Positions 22,654-33,404 of a stretch of 64,000 nt of DNA are shown here, piece after piece. The position numbers were made by a program, and so were the translations under genes. Within the stretch, counting starts at the first letter, position 1; each line of letters starts with the position of its first letter. The stretch lies in contig OX336389.2 in assembly GCA_946902985.2 (NCBI GenBank), forward strand, positions 338,928,444 to 338,992,443, given 5' to 3'. This DNA is from Meconema thalassinum (taxonomy: Eukaryota; Arthropoda; Insecta; Orthoptera; Tettigoniidae). A model generated the notes under the pieces. The model saw only the letters and a list, made by a program, of their open reading frames with translations. It searched no databases and was not told where the DNA came from.

Positions 22654-23339
22654 ACACTTGGTCCACACTCTACACTAGCATTACTGTTATACGCCTCTTT
22701 ACATCCCAACGCCCTTCCTTACTCCCGTCACAGTCAGACGTGACACACCGTAGTAATAACGCCAACTCAGACGTCATTGTATTCCTCACAGCGGCTCGCG
22801 TGCTCAAGTGAAGCGCGTGCCACCCGGCTGATACGAGCAGAGTCGATTACATAACAAGCAGTCAGCTGAGCGACTAGTACAGCGACCCTTTGCAGTGGGT
22901 CCCATCCCCTCAAATACTACCACATTATTTATAGGAACGCCCCCTAGTTCCTAGCACACCACAACACACTACACTGGTCAGCTTGCCCTGTCAAGGGGAG
23001 CTACCCTTCTTTAGGCACAAACTCATAAATTAGTACAGCAACTCTCCCTTTTAGATCCACCCCCAAATAAGGGATCTAAAACACTGGTGGAGGCGGGGTA
23101 CTACGCATAGAGAAAAGGGACTCAATCAACGAGCCCTCGTAGTTAAAACGACCCCTTCCGTACCGCAAAAAAAAAAGCCAAGCAAATAGTGAGAAAATTT
23201 TTCCCCCAGACAAAAAGCACCATTTTTTTTTTTGAGTGCTCCAAACTAGCTACACAGGGGAAATTCTTAATAAACCAACCCCCTAACCCCATACAGAATC
23301 AAAGAAATATAAGAATACACTGTCAAACACGTACAGACT

Positions 23340-23359
23340 TTTTTTAATTCTTATTGTAG
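23340..23359 (+). promoter_or_regulatory. 3' splice site before ORF1
   Basis: A pyrimidine-rich run from about 23339 ending TTATTGTAG at 23359 is a good 3' splice site, 20 nt upstream of the ORF1 start codon. Confidence 0.5.
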
Positions 23360-23379
23360 GCCCATACACTGCAGTCAGA

Positions 23380-23805
23380 ATGGCACCTCATGCAGAGATT
23401 GCAAGCCATAGAGGCAATAGGGGTACGCCAATATTATTAACATTATTGTTCAGATGCCAAGGGCACATACAAGGCCGGCAAACACAAATACGGGCACTCC
23501 AAACAAAAATCGGGGCAATACAGGGCAAACAGCCATACACCCCGTCAGAGGGTAGGACAGCGCGATTAAGATGCGCACATACACTCTTGAATCACATACA
23601 TGAACACCTCAATAGGTTCCATATACAAAGAAACAGAATATACCGACAATTAATCACCACACATGGTCCCGTAATAGATAATGCAACCCTCGAGAGAATG
23701 AGGGTGCACTACACAAGTTTACACGCCCAATACAGGGAGCTAATTCGCGTCCAAGCGCTTCTCCAACTAGCGGCCACAAAACAATACAGAGCACAGAAAC
23801 ATTAA
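23380..23805 (+). CDS. ORF1 of the pol-less LTR element, unknown protein
   Basis: A 141-residue ORF starts at the first ATG after the leader and the strong 3' splice site. The product is very basic and likely largely helical: many Arg, Gln and His, few acidic residues, with helical-looking segments QTQIRALQTKIGAIQGK (about 34-50) and YTSLHAQYRELIRVQALLQL (about 111-130). There is no zinc knuckle, capsid-like motif, protease or membrane segment. Position matches gag in other LTR elements, so an RNA-binding structural or packaging role is possible, but that is inference from position and charge only. Its stop at 23805 precedes the second open frame, which is in a different frame, so simple readthrough would not join them. 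I do not recognise the family. Confidence 0.5.
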   Translation: MAPHAEIASHRGNRGTPILLTLLFRCQGHIQGRQTQIRALQTKIGAIQGKQPYTPSEGRTARLRCAHTLLNHIHEHLNRFHIQRNRIYRQLITTHGPVIDNATLERMRVHYTSLHAQYRELIRVQALLQLAATKQYRAQKH

Positions 23806-23983
23806 TACATTAATACAGTAATTTGCAAGCAGGCCATGAGCCTCAATAAGGCAGTACACCCAAATTTGGGACAAATACCGTGAGCTACAAGCCAATAAGG
23901 CCATTTTTGAGTTCACGGTAGGGCCATCAGCCCACCCGAGAGAGGACATAAGCGTAGATACGTTGACTCGACAATTTGCGAGG

Positions 23984-24790
23984 ATGTCCCTCTCGCCACG
24001 TACTGCCACAGAATGGAAGGAGTTCGCCGTGGCCACAGTCAAGAAGACGGCCAGGTTAGGCTCCAACTTCCTACAAAATAAACCTAACACAAACACACGT
24101 CCTTCAGCCCCGGATCGGGAGGCGATTTTGCCAAACCGAGGGGCAGAGCCTAGAACAATCCCCTCGGAACAAAAGGACGAGAGGGAATCGAAGCTAGGGC
24201 CATTAAATACACATGATATAACAGAGGGACAAAGGGACGTAACCACGTCATGGGCAGACGACATAGAGCCCGCCCTACAGTATATAAAGCCTACATACAC
24301 GTACACAGATAGGCTAACACATTGGCAGGAGTCGGCCGTGGCCACAGGCCGAAAAACGGTCAGACTACACGCCACCACATTGCTAGGCCGGACACAAGCC
24401 ATTAAGCGACCTTTACCGCCAGTTCAAAGGGCAAATTTGCCAGAACAAAGGCGAACACCGGTATTAGGCCCTCAGGGTGCACGATATACGCACGAACATT
24501 TTGACCGGGCATTACCACACAGTACACGGGGATTAGGAAAGGTGTTCTCACCTACCCCACAAAACCACGCAGGCAAATATATACACACTCCCGTAAAATC
24601 TACTAGGGCAGCGCCAAGCACAATTAGGCTCTCGAATACAGGTACATTTAAACCTATAGACACGCGCTACGGTGGGAGTAGGCCAAAGCTTACTTTGCTA
24701 GAAATTCCGCCGGAAGGTAGCAAAGGAACACCCCAGTGGATTCCAGAGGCCTATAATCTAATAACAGGGCAAAACCCTTCACCTTTCTGA
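23984..24790 (+). CDS. ORF2 of the pol-less LTR element, internally duplicated unknown protein
   Basis: Open from just after a stop at 23836-23838 to 24790; the first ATG is 23984, giving 268 residues. The upstream open stretch (QIWDKYRELQANKAIFEFTV and on) could be coding if reached by splicing, so the true start is uncertain. The protein contains a duplicated module: WKEFAVATVKKTARLGSNFL (residues 11-30) and WQESAVATGRKTVRLHATTL (114-133), each followed by a Pro/Arg-rich tract with a similar LPNRG / LPEQR motif. The C-terminal third is Pro/Thr/Gly-rich and looks disordered. No catalytic motif, signal peptide or membrane helix is evident. It does not look like pol or env. Being open for 800 bp in a young element supports real coding. 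Function unknown. Confidence 0.5.
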   Translation: MSLSPRTATEWKEFAVATVKKTARLGSNFLQNKPNTNTRPSAPDREAILPNRGAEPRTIPSEQKDERESKLGPLNTHDITEGQRDVTTSWADDIEPALQYIKPTYTYTDRLTHWQESAVATGRKTVRLHATTLLGRTQAIKRPLPPVQRANLPEQRRTPVLGPQGARYTHEHFDRALPHSTRGLGKVFSPTPQNHAGKYIHTPVKSTRAAPSTIRLSNTGTFKPIDTRYGGSRPKLTLLEIPPEGSKGTPQWIPEAYNLITGQNPSPF

Positions 24791-27700
24791 GCACTGAAGC
24801 TCGAAAGAGGATAACGACTTCCACCAGGGCCACAGAAATAAACTAACATCGCTAACACCAAAATTATAGGCCACATAAGTTCTTTCACACGGGGGCGATA
24901 AGAAAATGGTCCAACAAGTACATAATAAACATGAAATCGCATATTTTTCTTTCTTATTTTATGTATATACAGTGCAATATAGCCAAAGTAGAAGGAACAA
25001 TTCTAAATCCTTCTTGTTTTTTTTTCGGAACCATGGCATTTTTCTCTCAGGCCATCAATGGTTATTGGGCGAAGTGATTAACGCCATAACGTAAAGTCTC
25101 TAATATGCTAAGCCAAGTGGAAGCCAAGCAGGCTTCAGGCCGAAAAAGAGATATTTTGAACACAACTTAAGCATAAAATCACAGCATAAAGCTTAAGTGA
25201 GTCTTTCCAAGTAGAAATGACTAAACGTTCTATGTTAGGGTTCCACAGTTTGATAGATTCTCCTGTTGCGGGCGAAAGCCGTAAGTGTGGCAGGAATTAA
25301 GAATCTCAAACTAACTTCAAAAATTTGGTGAGATGTGCTTTAGCCAACTGAAAAGCCCAATTGCACATCGAGACGAGACACTGTCATTTTGGTGAGTTAC
25401 AATTACTTTGAAGGGCAGGTTTCACTCCCATAGTGCACTGGCTTTGCTCGTGACGTGGATACAGGTATATCAATTCCGTCTTGCAATGGCCTTCCTAATG
25501 TGTACTAGACAGTGTCGGTAGATTCCCCTGAGACGTAACCAGATTACGGTAGTACTCACGTTACCAAAATGGTAAATACTACACTCAGGTCCCAAGCACA
25601 TTTTTATTTTTTAACATTTTTTATGGTGTTCACGACATAATTTTTAGACATAGGTACACGTAAAGGCGGAAATACTGCCAAAAGGAAAGGAAGTAATCCC
25701 ACGGGCAGGCGTGAAAAGAGGGCCAAGAAATAGCCCACTGACCGCGCCGGGATACGATCCTAACACTCACCAGAACCGTCCCGGAGACACAACCTTCATG
25801 GTGCCGGAAACAATTACTCTGGGTAAAAGGCGGTCTCCAAACCCGCAACCTTCTGAATACCAGGAATATAAGGTTGAGTAAATATCCAGTCCTAGAATAA
25901 GGATAATGGGAAAGCTAAGACTAATTGGGACAGTCCCACTAACAGCGGGTCATAAACGAAAAACAATACAATCGCCTCTGGCATCTGGTCACCAAATACG
26001 CGACTAGCGGACCAGACACACTCGCGTACAACGAATATGGGATTTCCGAAATGAAATGCCTTGGCCTGTGGTTTGGATTCCAAGTAAAACGGAAATCCCC
26101 TGGCGCATGAGCTACAAATCAACGGTCATATTAAACCACAAAGTTTTTTTTTCTACAGCGAGAGAGGCACTGCTAGCAATCATTATAGGCAGCAATCAGG
26201 TTCACACACACACACGTGCAGAAAACTAGGACGTGGGCAGAGCATGAAACAAATGAAAGCACACAACATCGTAATTCAACACCGTCGTATCAGCTGTAAC
26301 ATACTCCTCAATGAGCAAGACTGCTCGACGCAGACAAGCGAGCCAAAGCCTACTGGACAGAAATCAACACATCATTCACGCCCGATTTAGAGACCCTATA
26401 TCTTCCAAAATTACACTACGAGGGGAATTCAAAAACGTACAAACTCTACACAGGGATGTATGCTTTCATATGCGTATCGCACATCCACGGGAACATGCCA
26501 TATTATATGCGGCACGGAAATGATCACACCAAGTCTTTACAGACAACCGGATTCGAACCCATGACCACACACCACACGCGTACCAAAAACTAACTATCCA
26601 ATGGTATTTTTGGTACACGGAACACAAGCAAAGACCACACTGGGAAAGCCCCAAGCCCTGTCACACAACGCAAACATAAAACACAGAGAATGACATAAGG
26701 TCACGGGTCTGAGTTCCAGTGAAAATTTAGACGCAAAGGAGAACAGATATTCAGGCGTCCAATCATACTGAAATTGGCCCATACAAGTGCATGAACAGGG
26801 AATACTACATTTCCTCCCACTAAAAGCCAGACATAAAATTTCGAATTACACCAGGCATAGAGGAATACATTTCACGAACACAGGTAGGAAAATTTCGCAA
26901 GACACAGGTCTTAGAGAACAATGGGCACACGACGTCATTACCTAACTAGGGCGAATTGCTACATTAGGCTAGGAATCCAAAACAATGACCACACTTGCAT
27001 ACTTGCAGAATTGCACATACCAATTGCTGACTGCAGACTATTCACACTGCAATACTGCGGTGACGAGACACTATTGCGTATAGCCCGTGACCATGAAATT
27101 ACACACACATAACAATTATAACGCCATACATTTTTTTTTTCCTCCACACTGCAAAATCATTTGGCAATGGACAAGACGTGACATAGCGAAACTTATCTTG
27201 GGCCTATAGGGCACGGTCGCAAGGGCACGTTGGCAAGCCACGGGCGCCTTCTGCCCACAAAGGCGATACATATTAGGACTTAGCCTTATAACAGACCAAC
27301 CGTCCGCGTGGTGTAGCGGAACGTAGTCACACACACACACACACGCACTCGCACTCACCAATTAGGAGCGAACATAGGGACTTTGAGGAAACAGGACCTC
27401 CCCTTAATAACTTCTTTTCGCGATTCTATTCCCCAAATAAATCATTACAGATGACTAGCACATGACCAGTCGCGTTACGACCACTGGCCACATCTACACT
27501 GCAAATGGCCGACCAGATTAGGTCATGCAGCCCTACTATCCCAAGGCGCGGATAGAAAGCCAACATGGACCAAGGGAGGACGACAGGAGAACAGGCTACC
27601 AGCGTACCACCTTACTCCCTTCCCATAACCTTCTCAAGCCTGACATAAACAACGCAAACACATCTACACGACCATAAACAGCTACACTACATTACAAAAT

Positions 27701-28770
27701 ACACACTGGGGTTGATGGACTTCATGCGTTTAAAGAGCAGGCAAGCTACGCCTTGAGCCCCGTTGCACCGCCTGAGTATTAGAGGTGGCTCAGCAAACAT
27801 TAAAAGAAGCATAATGCGCCTCTCCAAATGAGGGAGGAGGCCATAGATACATATTAACCATGCTTTAGTACTTAAGCTCTCCCGCATGAAAGGAACATAT
27901 GGTATTATGCCCCATCCTACACCTATCCGTACATGAAGGCAGAAACTTCATATCCAGACTCATGCATGAGTATCCCATCCAATTACCAGGGATTTTAATA
28001 TCAAACCTGCATGAAATTTCGTATTTTTGCAATCCCGGGAATTACCTCCCCACTCCACTCACTATAGAAGCATCCCAGTGCCACCACCGGTTCTAGGCCA
28101 CCACTAACGTGGAACCCAAAGGTGCGCAAACCCTTCCTACCATGCTTTAAGCCCACTCAACAAATAACTACCCCCAAATCCTAATAACAGGGTACCTGAC
28201 ACTCCAGACCCTACTAACACCTCCATTAAGGTAAAGAAGGCATTATTGCTGGGAAGCTGACATAGCGATGGTAGGCCAGAAGTAGCCTATGTACTTAGAA
28301 GATCTGCAACCCCGCTACACTGGAAATATTTTACATTTTACACAGAGGTTGAACCTTTCACACAGGTTACGACACATTTTCTCTCTTACAAAGGAATCTG
28401 ATACGAACTGATGGTTGACAACGGTGTAAGCCGAAGGTCAGGAGCGACCTCACTTAACTGACGACTAGACCAAACAGACGAACTACGTAAGGTCAAAGCA
28501 TTCGCGGCCTGGTCGGGCAAGCTCTGGAATCCTAGGTGCGCATAAACCGCCCCTGGGAGGAAGGGATGCTAAACCCACTTTGTGCCACGGTCGTCGAAGC
28601 CAAGACCTGCAGGGAGACTTTCTGAGAATGGCGGGAGAAATAGATCACTCCGCGCCGGCCTCGGGAGCTATCCCTAGAGACGACCCCATTATGACTAGAC
28701 TTCTAGTTCAGTTTAAATTTAAGTAGGCACGGCTTCCATAGCGGGAAGCAAAACTCCTGTGCGTTGGAGC
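24791..28770 (+). other. Non-coding interior of the pol-less LTR element
   Basis: About 4 kb with only short frames, none recognisable on either strand (for example 26311-26523). There is a (CA)n run near 27328-27345. I see no degenerate RT, integrase or RNase H blocks. Confidence 0.55.
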
Positions 28771-28778
28771 AAAACACA

Positions 28779-28975
28779 CTACGGCGGCCCATAGAGGCAA
28801 CTTTATATATCAATGCGAAAATGCATACTACGGCGGCCCATAGAGGCAACTTTATATATCAATGCGAAAATGCATACTACGGCGGCCCATAGAGGCAACT
28901 TTATATATCAATGCGAAAATGCATACTACGGCGGCCCATAGAGGCAAATATCACTGCGAAAGCAGATTGCGACGG
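28779..28975 (+). repeat. Four 49-bp tandem units
   Basis: CTACGGCGGCCCATAGAGGC begins units at 28779, 28828, 28877 and 28926, exact 49-bp spacing; the last is shortened and runs into a decayed fifth. The first three are nearly identical. They lie within a short open frame (28862-29176), but repetition rather than coding explains it. Confidence 0.92.
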
Positions 28976-29589
28976 CCGATTAAGGCGAAGACAATATTAT
29001 GCCATTGGACCACACTGTCCAATGCCCACATAAATGGCGACGCAACGGGCAACCAGAGGGCATTAAGAAAGGGGCATTGCGCGCCCCTCACAGGAGCCAA
29101 GTGGGCGGCTCACCTACGTCAAATAGGAACAGCACACGGTTATGAACACGAAAGTTACAGCGGGCGAAACGGTTAGCTTAGTGGCACCGTAAGGCGCCTG
29201 CGAATAGGTTAGTACTAGTATTAAGACCTAGAATAGATGTCGACAATAGTATTAAAACGGAGGGGACTACGAGGCATTGTTGGGTTCCGGTCCCGACAAT
29301 GTACTACAAGGGCGCCCCCGCGAGAGAAATCAAGCGGCCAGCCTCCATCTAAATCTTAGTACTTAAGTCATAGTGCCATGTTAAGGTCACTTAGATGTAA
29401 GCAAATTTACTGACAGCGGTTGCTAATAATAGCACAGCACATTTCGGCTTTAGAATAAGGTCCACTCGGCATGTAAATACAGAATAGTTTTACAGTTAAG
29501 TAATTTTATCAATAAGTTAAATAAGTAAGGTAAGACATAAGGTAACATAAACCTACATTTAAGGCATTTTTTTAAATATATATAGATCA

Positions 29590-29780
29590 CCGTAGAATAT
29601 ATCGGCACTCGGTGACTATAAAGCCGTTACCGAGGTAAGCCCGACAATACTAGATTAAGATAGGAATAATCAAAGTGGAATATATCGGCACCCGGTAACC
29701 ACAATTCCGCTACCGGGGTAAGACCAACTATATATTATTTACGGCATTACGGCACCGTATAGGGTAAGCCCGGCCTTGCA
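29590..29780 (+). repeat. Three diverged repeats, each holding a 5' splice-site match
   Basis: Units share AATATATCGGCAC(C/T)CGGT and a paired GTTACCGAGGTAAGCCCG-like end. Splice-donor-like GAG|GTAAGC, GGG|GTAAGA and AGG|GTAAGC fall at about 29632, 29716 and 29762. Within each unit CGG...CCG segments could form a hairpin just before the donor. Confidence 0.6.
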
Positions 29781-29790
29781 GCTAAGTAAC

Positions 29791-30043
29791 ATTAATCATG
29801 TTTTTTTTCAGTAAAAGACCAGCTTCAACCGGTACTAATATGTTTTTTTTTTCTAAACCTCGCCATTTTTTTTTCACAGGCATCGTCACCAGATACAGAA
29901 AACTGGTGACAGGAATTTCACTGCCACATAGCAGTGGCATATTATCTACAGCATGCCATGATGTGTACACTTTTTGTTTATTTTTTTCAACTTGCACTAA
30001 TCCCGACACACTCGCAAACACTCACCACATTTTTCTTTTTCAG
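29791..30043 (+). promoter_or_regulatory. Cluster of 3' splice-site-like signals
   Basis: Pyrimidine tracts ending in CAG occur at 29811 (preceded by a branch-like CATTAAT), 29879 and 30043; a further strong one ends at 30720 (CTTTCTTATTGCAG). Together with the upstream donor-like repeats they suggest alternative 3' exons. An open frame spans 29798-30061 but is mostly poly-Phe from the T-runs. Confidence 0.4.
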
Positions 30044-30402
30044 ATACACACTCTAAAATGAATCTGCACAGCAGGACTGGTGCCTGTGGGGTACCAGGCT
30101 TACTGGCAGATCAACTCAATTAAAACACATAAAGCGTCAAAATGTGACGCAGAGTACGACAATGAGGGCGCAACCGGTTTGTGGCAGTGACTCTCATTGT
30201 CAAGTGTGAAAGCATTCACCCACAGAGGATGCTTCACAGGTTAGGTATTAAGCACACATACAAGCGGTACGACCACCATACCGTACCAAGGAGTGGCCGT
30301 ACAGAATCAGCCGTGAGACGGCAAGAGTACGTACAGACGGGTAGCGTGCACGCGAGGTACCTCATGAAAACTATAGTTATAAGGGATTAGCGCGATTAAG
30401 TA

Positions 30403-30522
30403 GACATAAGGTCATTGTAAATTATAATTTTTCAGGATAAACTGTATACCATTATTCCACTAGACATAAGGTCATAGTAATTTATAATTTTTCAGGATAA
30501 ACTTTCTACAATTATACACTAT
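30403..30522 (+). repeat. Tandem duplication of ~61 bp
   Basis: AGACATAAGGTCAT...TAATTTTTCAGGATAAACT occurs at 30403 and again at 30464 with a handful of differences. Each copy includes a TTTTTCAG. Confidence 0.85.
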
Positions 30523-30952
30523 ATATATTTTTGTTTGTTCACCAATATGCCAATGTCCAGCATGTGTATGATTTGTTTTCTTTCATTTTTCCTTCTTCTA
30601 ACTTCCCCATTTGTCAGGGTGTTCCGTTTTTCCCACACAAATAAATACTTTTGAATATTTCCCTTAAATTATACCCTGGAACACCCATTTTTCTATTTTC
30701 TTCTACCTTTCTTATTGCAGGGAGCATTTTTTCCCTAAGATGGGGCGGGCGAAGCAATCATCCGTTCGGCCCTGGGTTTTTCCTCCCTGCACAAATATGT
30801 AACACATAACCATCAGAAACCATGTTTTTTTTTTAAACTAGCAATATGCCAGCAAATGCAAGGGCAATTTTTTTTTACATATCGAATTTATTTTAATGTT
30901 CAATCTTTCGCAAATGTCAATTTTTTTTTGTTTGTTTTTGTTTCACAATGTT

Positions 30953-30969
30953 AATATATATATATATAT
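30953..30969. repeat. (TA)n microsatellite
   Basis: An uninterrupted TA run of about eight units. Confidence 0.9.
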
Positions 30970-31118
30970 GTAAATCCCATAACCCTCCCCTCTGAACACG
31001 GGCTCACCTCACACCCACACTTCGATACGACGACACCAGGAGATACGAGAGGGTTTTCCAGGACCACTACGTCAACATCCCAACTTCCAGTTCCGTTCCC
31101 GTTCGCGAGGACGCGACC

Positions 31119-31135
31119 AAATGAAGGAAGACTCT
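31119..31135 (+). promoter_or_regulatory. Possible polypurine tract
   Basis: AAATGAAGGAAGACTCT lies immediately before the 3' LTR. It is purine-rich but not a clean tract, so assignment is by position. Confidence 0.4.
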
Positions 31136-31999
31136 TGTACAGCATCCCAGGGGTATGCACCCCTTGGAGACCATCCCCCCAACATCTGGCTAAATCCCCT
31201 AAAATGGCAACCCTTGGAAAGCCGGGGCAACATCCATTAATACTGTAAGGACAGCTTGCTACTCCATAAAGCAGCTCAAGCCTTACGTAATCATTACACT
31301 CAGCGACATAGTACTAACTGGGCCAATACATTGCTGACAGGAGGGCGTCAGAAGGTATAAAACGACGTCCTAATGAGGTCAAACTCTCTCTCCATTGTCA
31401 GTGCTCCATCAAGACGGCCGAAGCTACGCTGGTGTCAACCGAGGTGAGTCAGTCAATCGTGTTCAGAGTTCCTATTTATGTAACCTGCAACCCACAACTT
31501 GTATCACATTATAAACATAATTTCATTCCCTACAAGGGACTCACACAAAGAATATCACAGACCAATAAAACACTTGGTCCACACTCTACACTAGCATTAC
31601 TGTTATACGCCTCTTTACATCCCAACGCCCTTCCTTACTCCCGTCACAGTCAGACGTGACACACCGTAGTAATAACGCCAACTCAGACGTCATTGTATTC
31701 CTCACAGCGGCTCGCGTGCTCAAGTGAAGCGCGTGCCACCCGGCTGATACGAGCAGAGTCGATTACATAACAAGCAGTCAGCTGAGCGACTAGTACAGCG
31801 ACCCTTTGCAGTGGGTCCCATCCCCTCAAATACTACCACATTATTTATAGGAACGCCCCCTAGTTCCTAGCACACCACAACACACTACACTGGTCAGCTT
31901 GCCCTGTCAAGGGGAGCTACCCTTCTTTAGGCACAAACTCATAAATTAGTACAGCAACTCTCCCTTTTAGATCCACCCCCAAATAAGGGATCTAAAACA
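31136..31999 (+). repeat. 3' LTR of the pol-less element
   Basis: Same 864-bp length as the 5' LTR, with one visible substitution. It is followed by the ATAT target duplication at 32000-32003. Confidence 0.95.
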
Positions 32000-32003
32000 A
32001 TAT

Positions 32004-32640
32004 GTACCGGTATTTTATTTCTCTCTCTTTGAAGGCAAAAGAAAAGGCAGCAGAACTCTTGATTTCCCCAAGGACAGTGGACAAGTGCAAAAAATTAGGC
32101 CTAAAATATAAGTTGTGTACCGTAGGCCTAAAAGTAAACTTACATGGTGAGATTTTTCGTACGTTTTATTTTAATATCAAGCAAACAGTTCAAGTAATGA
32201 TCTTATCATCTTCAGGACATCTTACACCATACATTAGTAAGCATTTTCCTGGAGCTGTAAAATGATGAGCTTAAAAGTAACTCCACTCGTATAACATTTG
32301 AGTTATCAGTTGCTGCGCACCCAGTGATGTAACATTCTGTCAGCGAGCCGTCAGTGGGTTTCAGGTGTCCTGTTGGAACGATTATTTGATAAATGCCACA
32401 AAGAAATGCAAGTTTCCTTTTAAAAAGGGCAATGAATTGATATTGCGAGATGAATGTAGATTTAGTCAACTCATAACAGCTGTTCACCCCTTGACGGAAT
32501 ACACTCGGCCATTGCTGGCTGCCGTGTGGGTGATGGCTCATTGGCTGCAATGCAAGTGGCAGCGGCGGATTGTCCAGTAGGACTATTTATTCCCGCGAGA
32601 ACTGTCAAAAAAGTGCAAAGTTACAGTAAACGAACTCTAG
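32004..32640. other. Flank of the LTR element, unassigned
   Basis: A short frame from 32002 includes KAKEKAAELLISPRTVDKCK, which hints at a transposase-like helix-turn-helix, but nothing downstream supports it. No other feature was identified. Confidence 0.3.
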
Positions 32641-32644
32641 GGTT

Positions 32645-32818
32645 GGTGCTGTTGTATTGGCTCAGTGAGGAAAGCAATGGCAAACTACCTCACTCCTCAC
32701 CTTGCTTAGTATGCTTCATTATAGTGATCCTTTGGTTGTTGTGGTTTTTAGCCCACATAACCTATAGTGGCACTTTTTGAAGATCCTACCAACCTCTGGG
32801 CTGACTAGCCAACAGACA
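32645..32818 (+). mobile_element. SINE segment with conserved centre, copy 2
   Basis: Matches 12545-12735 over GTGAGGAAAGCAATGGCAAA, CTACCTCACTCCTCACCTTG and a tail ending GGCTGACTAGCCAACAGACA. Confidence 0.6.
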
Positions 32819-32984
32819 GAACCTGAAAGAAATATTACATGAATTATTTATCACTTATGTTGTTGTTGCTTAATTTAGTGGCTGCGGCATCGTGGTTATA
32901 TAGCCCCGTGTGTTTGGGTTTGTGTGGTAACCTGTGTTATTGTGTTATTGTGATGGCTGTACTAGTGTGTGTATTTGTAAATTG

Positions 32985-33060
32985 GGGATAGGATTGGGAT
33001 GGAGGCGGCCGTGGCCTTATGTTATGAACCATCGCAGCATTTGCCTGGAGTAGAAGTATT
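32985..33060 (-). mobile_element. SINE body fragment (reverse orientation)
   Basis: GGAGGCGGCCGTGGCCTTAT, then CAGCATTTGCCTGGAGTAGA, is the reverse complement of the body of the SINE at 33753-34155. The preceding stretch (about 32870-32984) matches 39285-39385, the same SINE's 3' part. Confidence 0.6.
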
Positions 33061-33404
33061 AACACACAATTTGGTCAAAGAAAATGGGGGGGAGATACAA
33101 TCTTGTTGACTGACTGAAAAGCATTTTCTTGATAGTTTACCAGGCAACACTTAAATATGACTTCTACTGTATAATACCTCAATACGTCTACCGAGTCCGG
33201 AACCGCTTGGCCCCATGACCTTACTGTATGTATTTTATGCCTTAGCCACCGTGCACGTACTGTGGTATCTCTAAGAATATTCTCATGAGCAAATTTGCCT
33301 TGTGTCGTGTCTATGGGTATACAAGTACCGTTTTCTCACTGCTATCTGAATGGAGATACGGTTTCTTTTCACATAAAAGGAAAGTATGGGATCGAGAATG
33401 AGAT

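Larger units (their letters stand above)
22220..23083 (+). repeat. 5' LTR of the pol-less element
   Basis: Begins TG and ends CA. It contains a TATAAAA at 22440, a 5' splice-site consensus at 22525-22533 and AATAAA at 22648, in U3-R-U5 order. A short open frame starting with GTG at 22516 appears in both LTRs, but it spans the splice donor and resembles no protein, so I do not call it a gene. The LTR is followed by TGGTGGAGG at 23085, a possible primer-binding site beginning with the required TGG; the tRNA was not identified. Confidence 0.95.
22220..31999 (+). mobile_element. Complete young LTR element without pol
   Basis: Two direct 864-bp LTRs (22220-23083, 31136-31999), each starting TGTACAGC and ending AAACA, enclose 8,052 bp. 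A 4-bp duplication ATAT flanks the whole (22216-22219 and 32000-32003). Reading the LTRs side by side I see one difference (T/C at about 22252 versus 31168), so insertion is very recent. Nowhere inside do I see reverse transcriptase, RNase H, integrase or protease motifs on either strand. Two ORFs follow the 5' LTR (23380-23805 and about 23984-24790); neither is recognisable as Gag. The rest is low in coding potential but rich in tandem repeats and splice-like signals. It must therefore use enzymes from another element. Orientation is set by the TATA box, leader and purine-rich tract before the right LTR. It is comparable to LARD-type elements, but it has short LTRs and a long interior. Confidence 0.95.

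Noticed and set aside
22516..22743. 75-residue ORF present identically in both LTRs
   Set aside because: Identity reflects LTR duplication; the frame starts with GTG, spans a strong splice donor and the poly(A) signal region, and resembles no protein.
28779..28975. Regular 49-bp repeats as a CRISPR array
   Set aside because: Units are directly adjacent without variable spacers and lie inside a eukaryotic LTR element.
32002..32265. HTH-like KAKEKAAELLISPRTVDK as a transposase gene
   Set aside because: Only a short stretch is suggestive; no catalytic region or inverted repeats accompany it.
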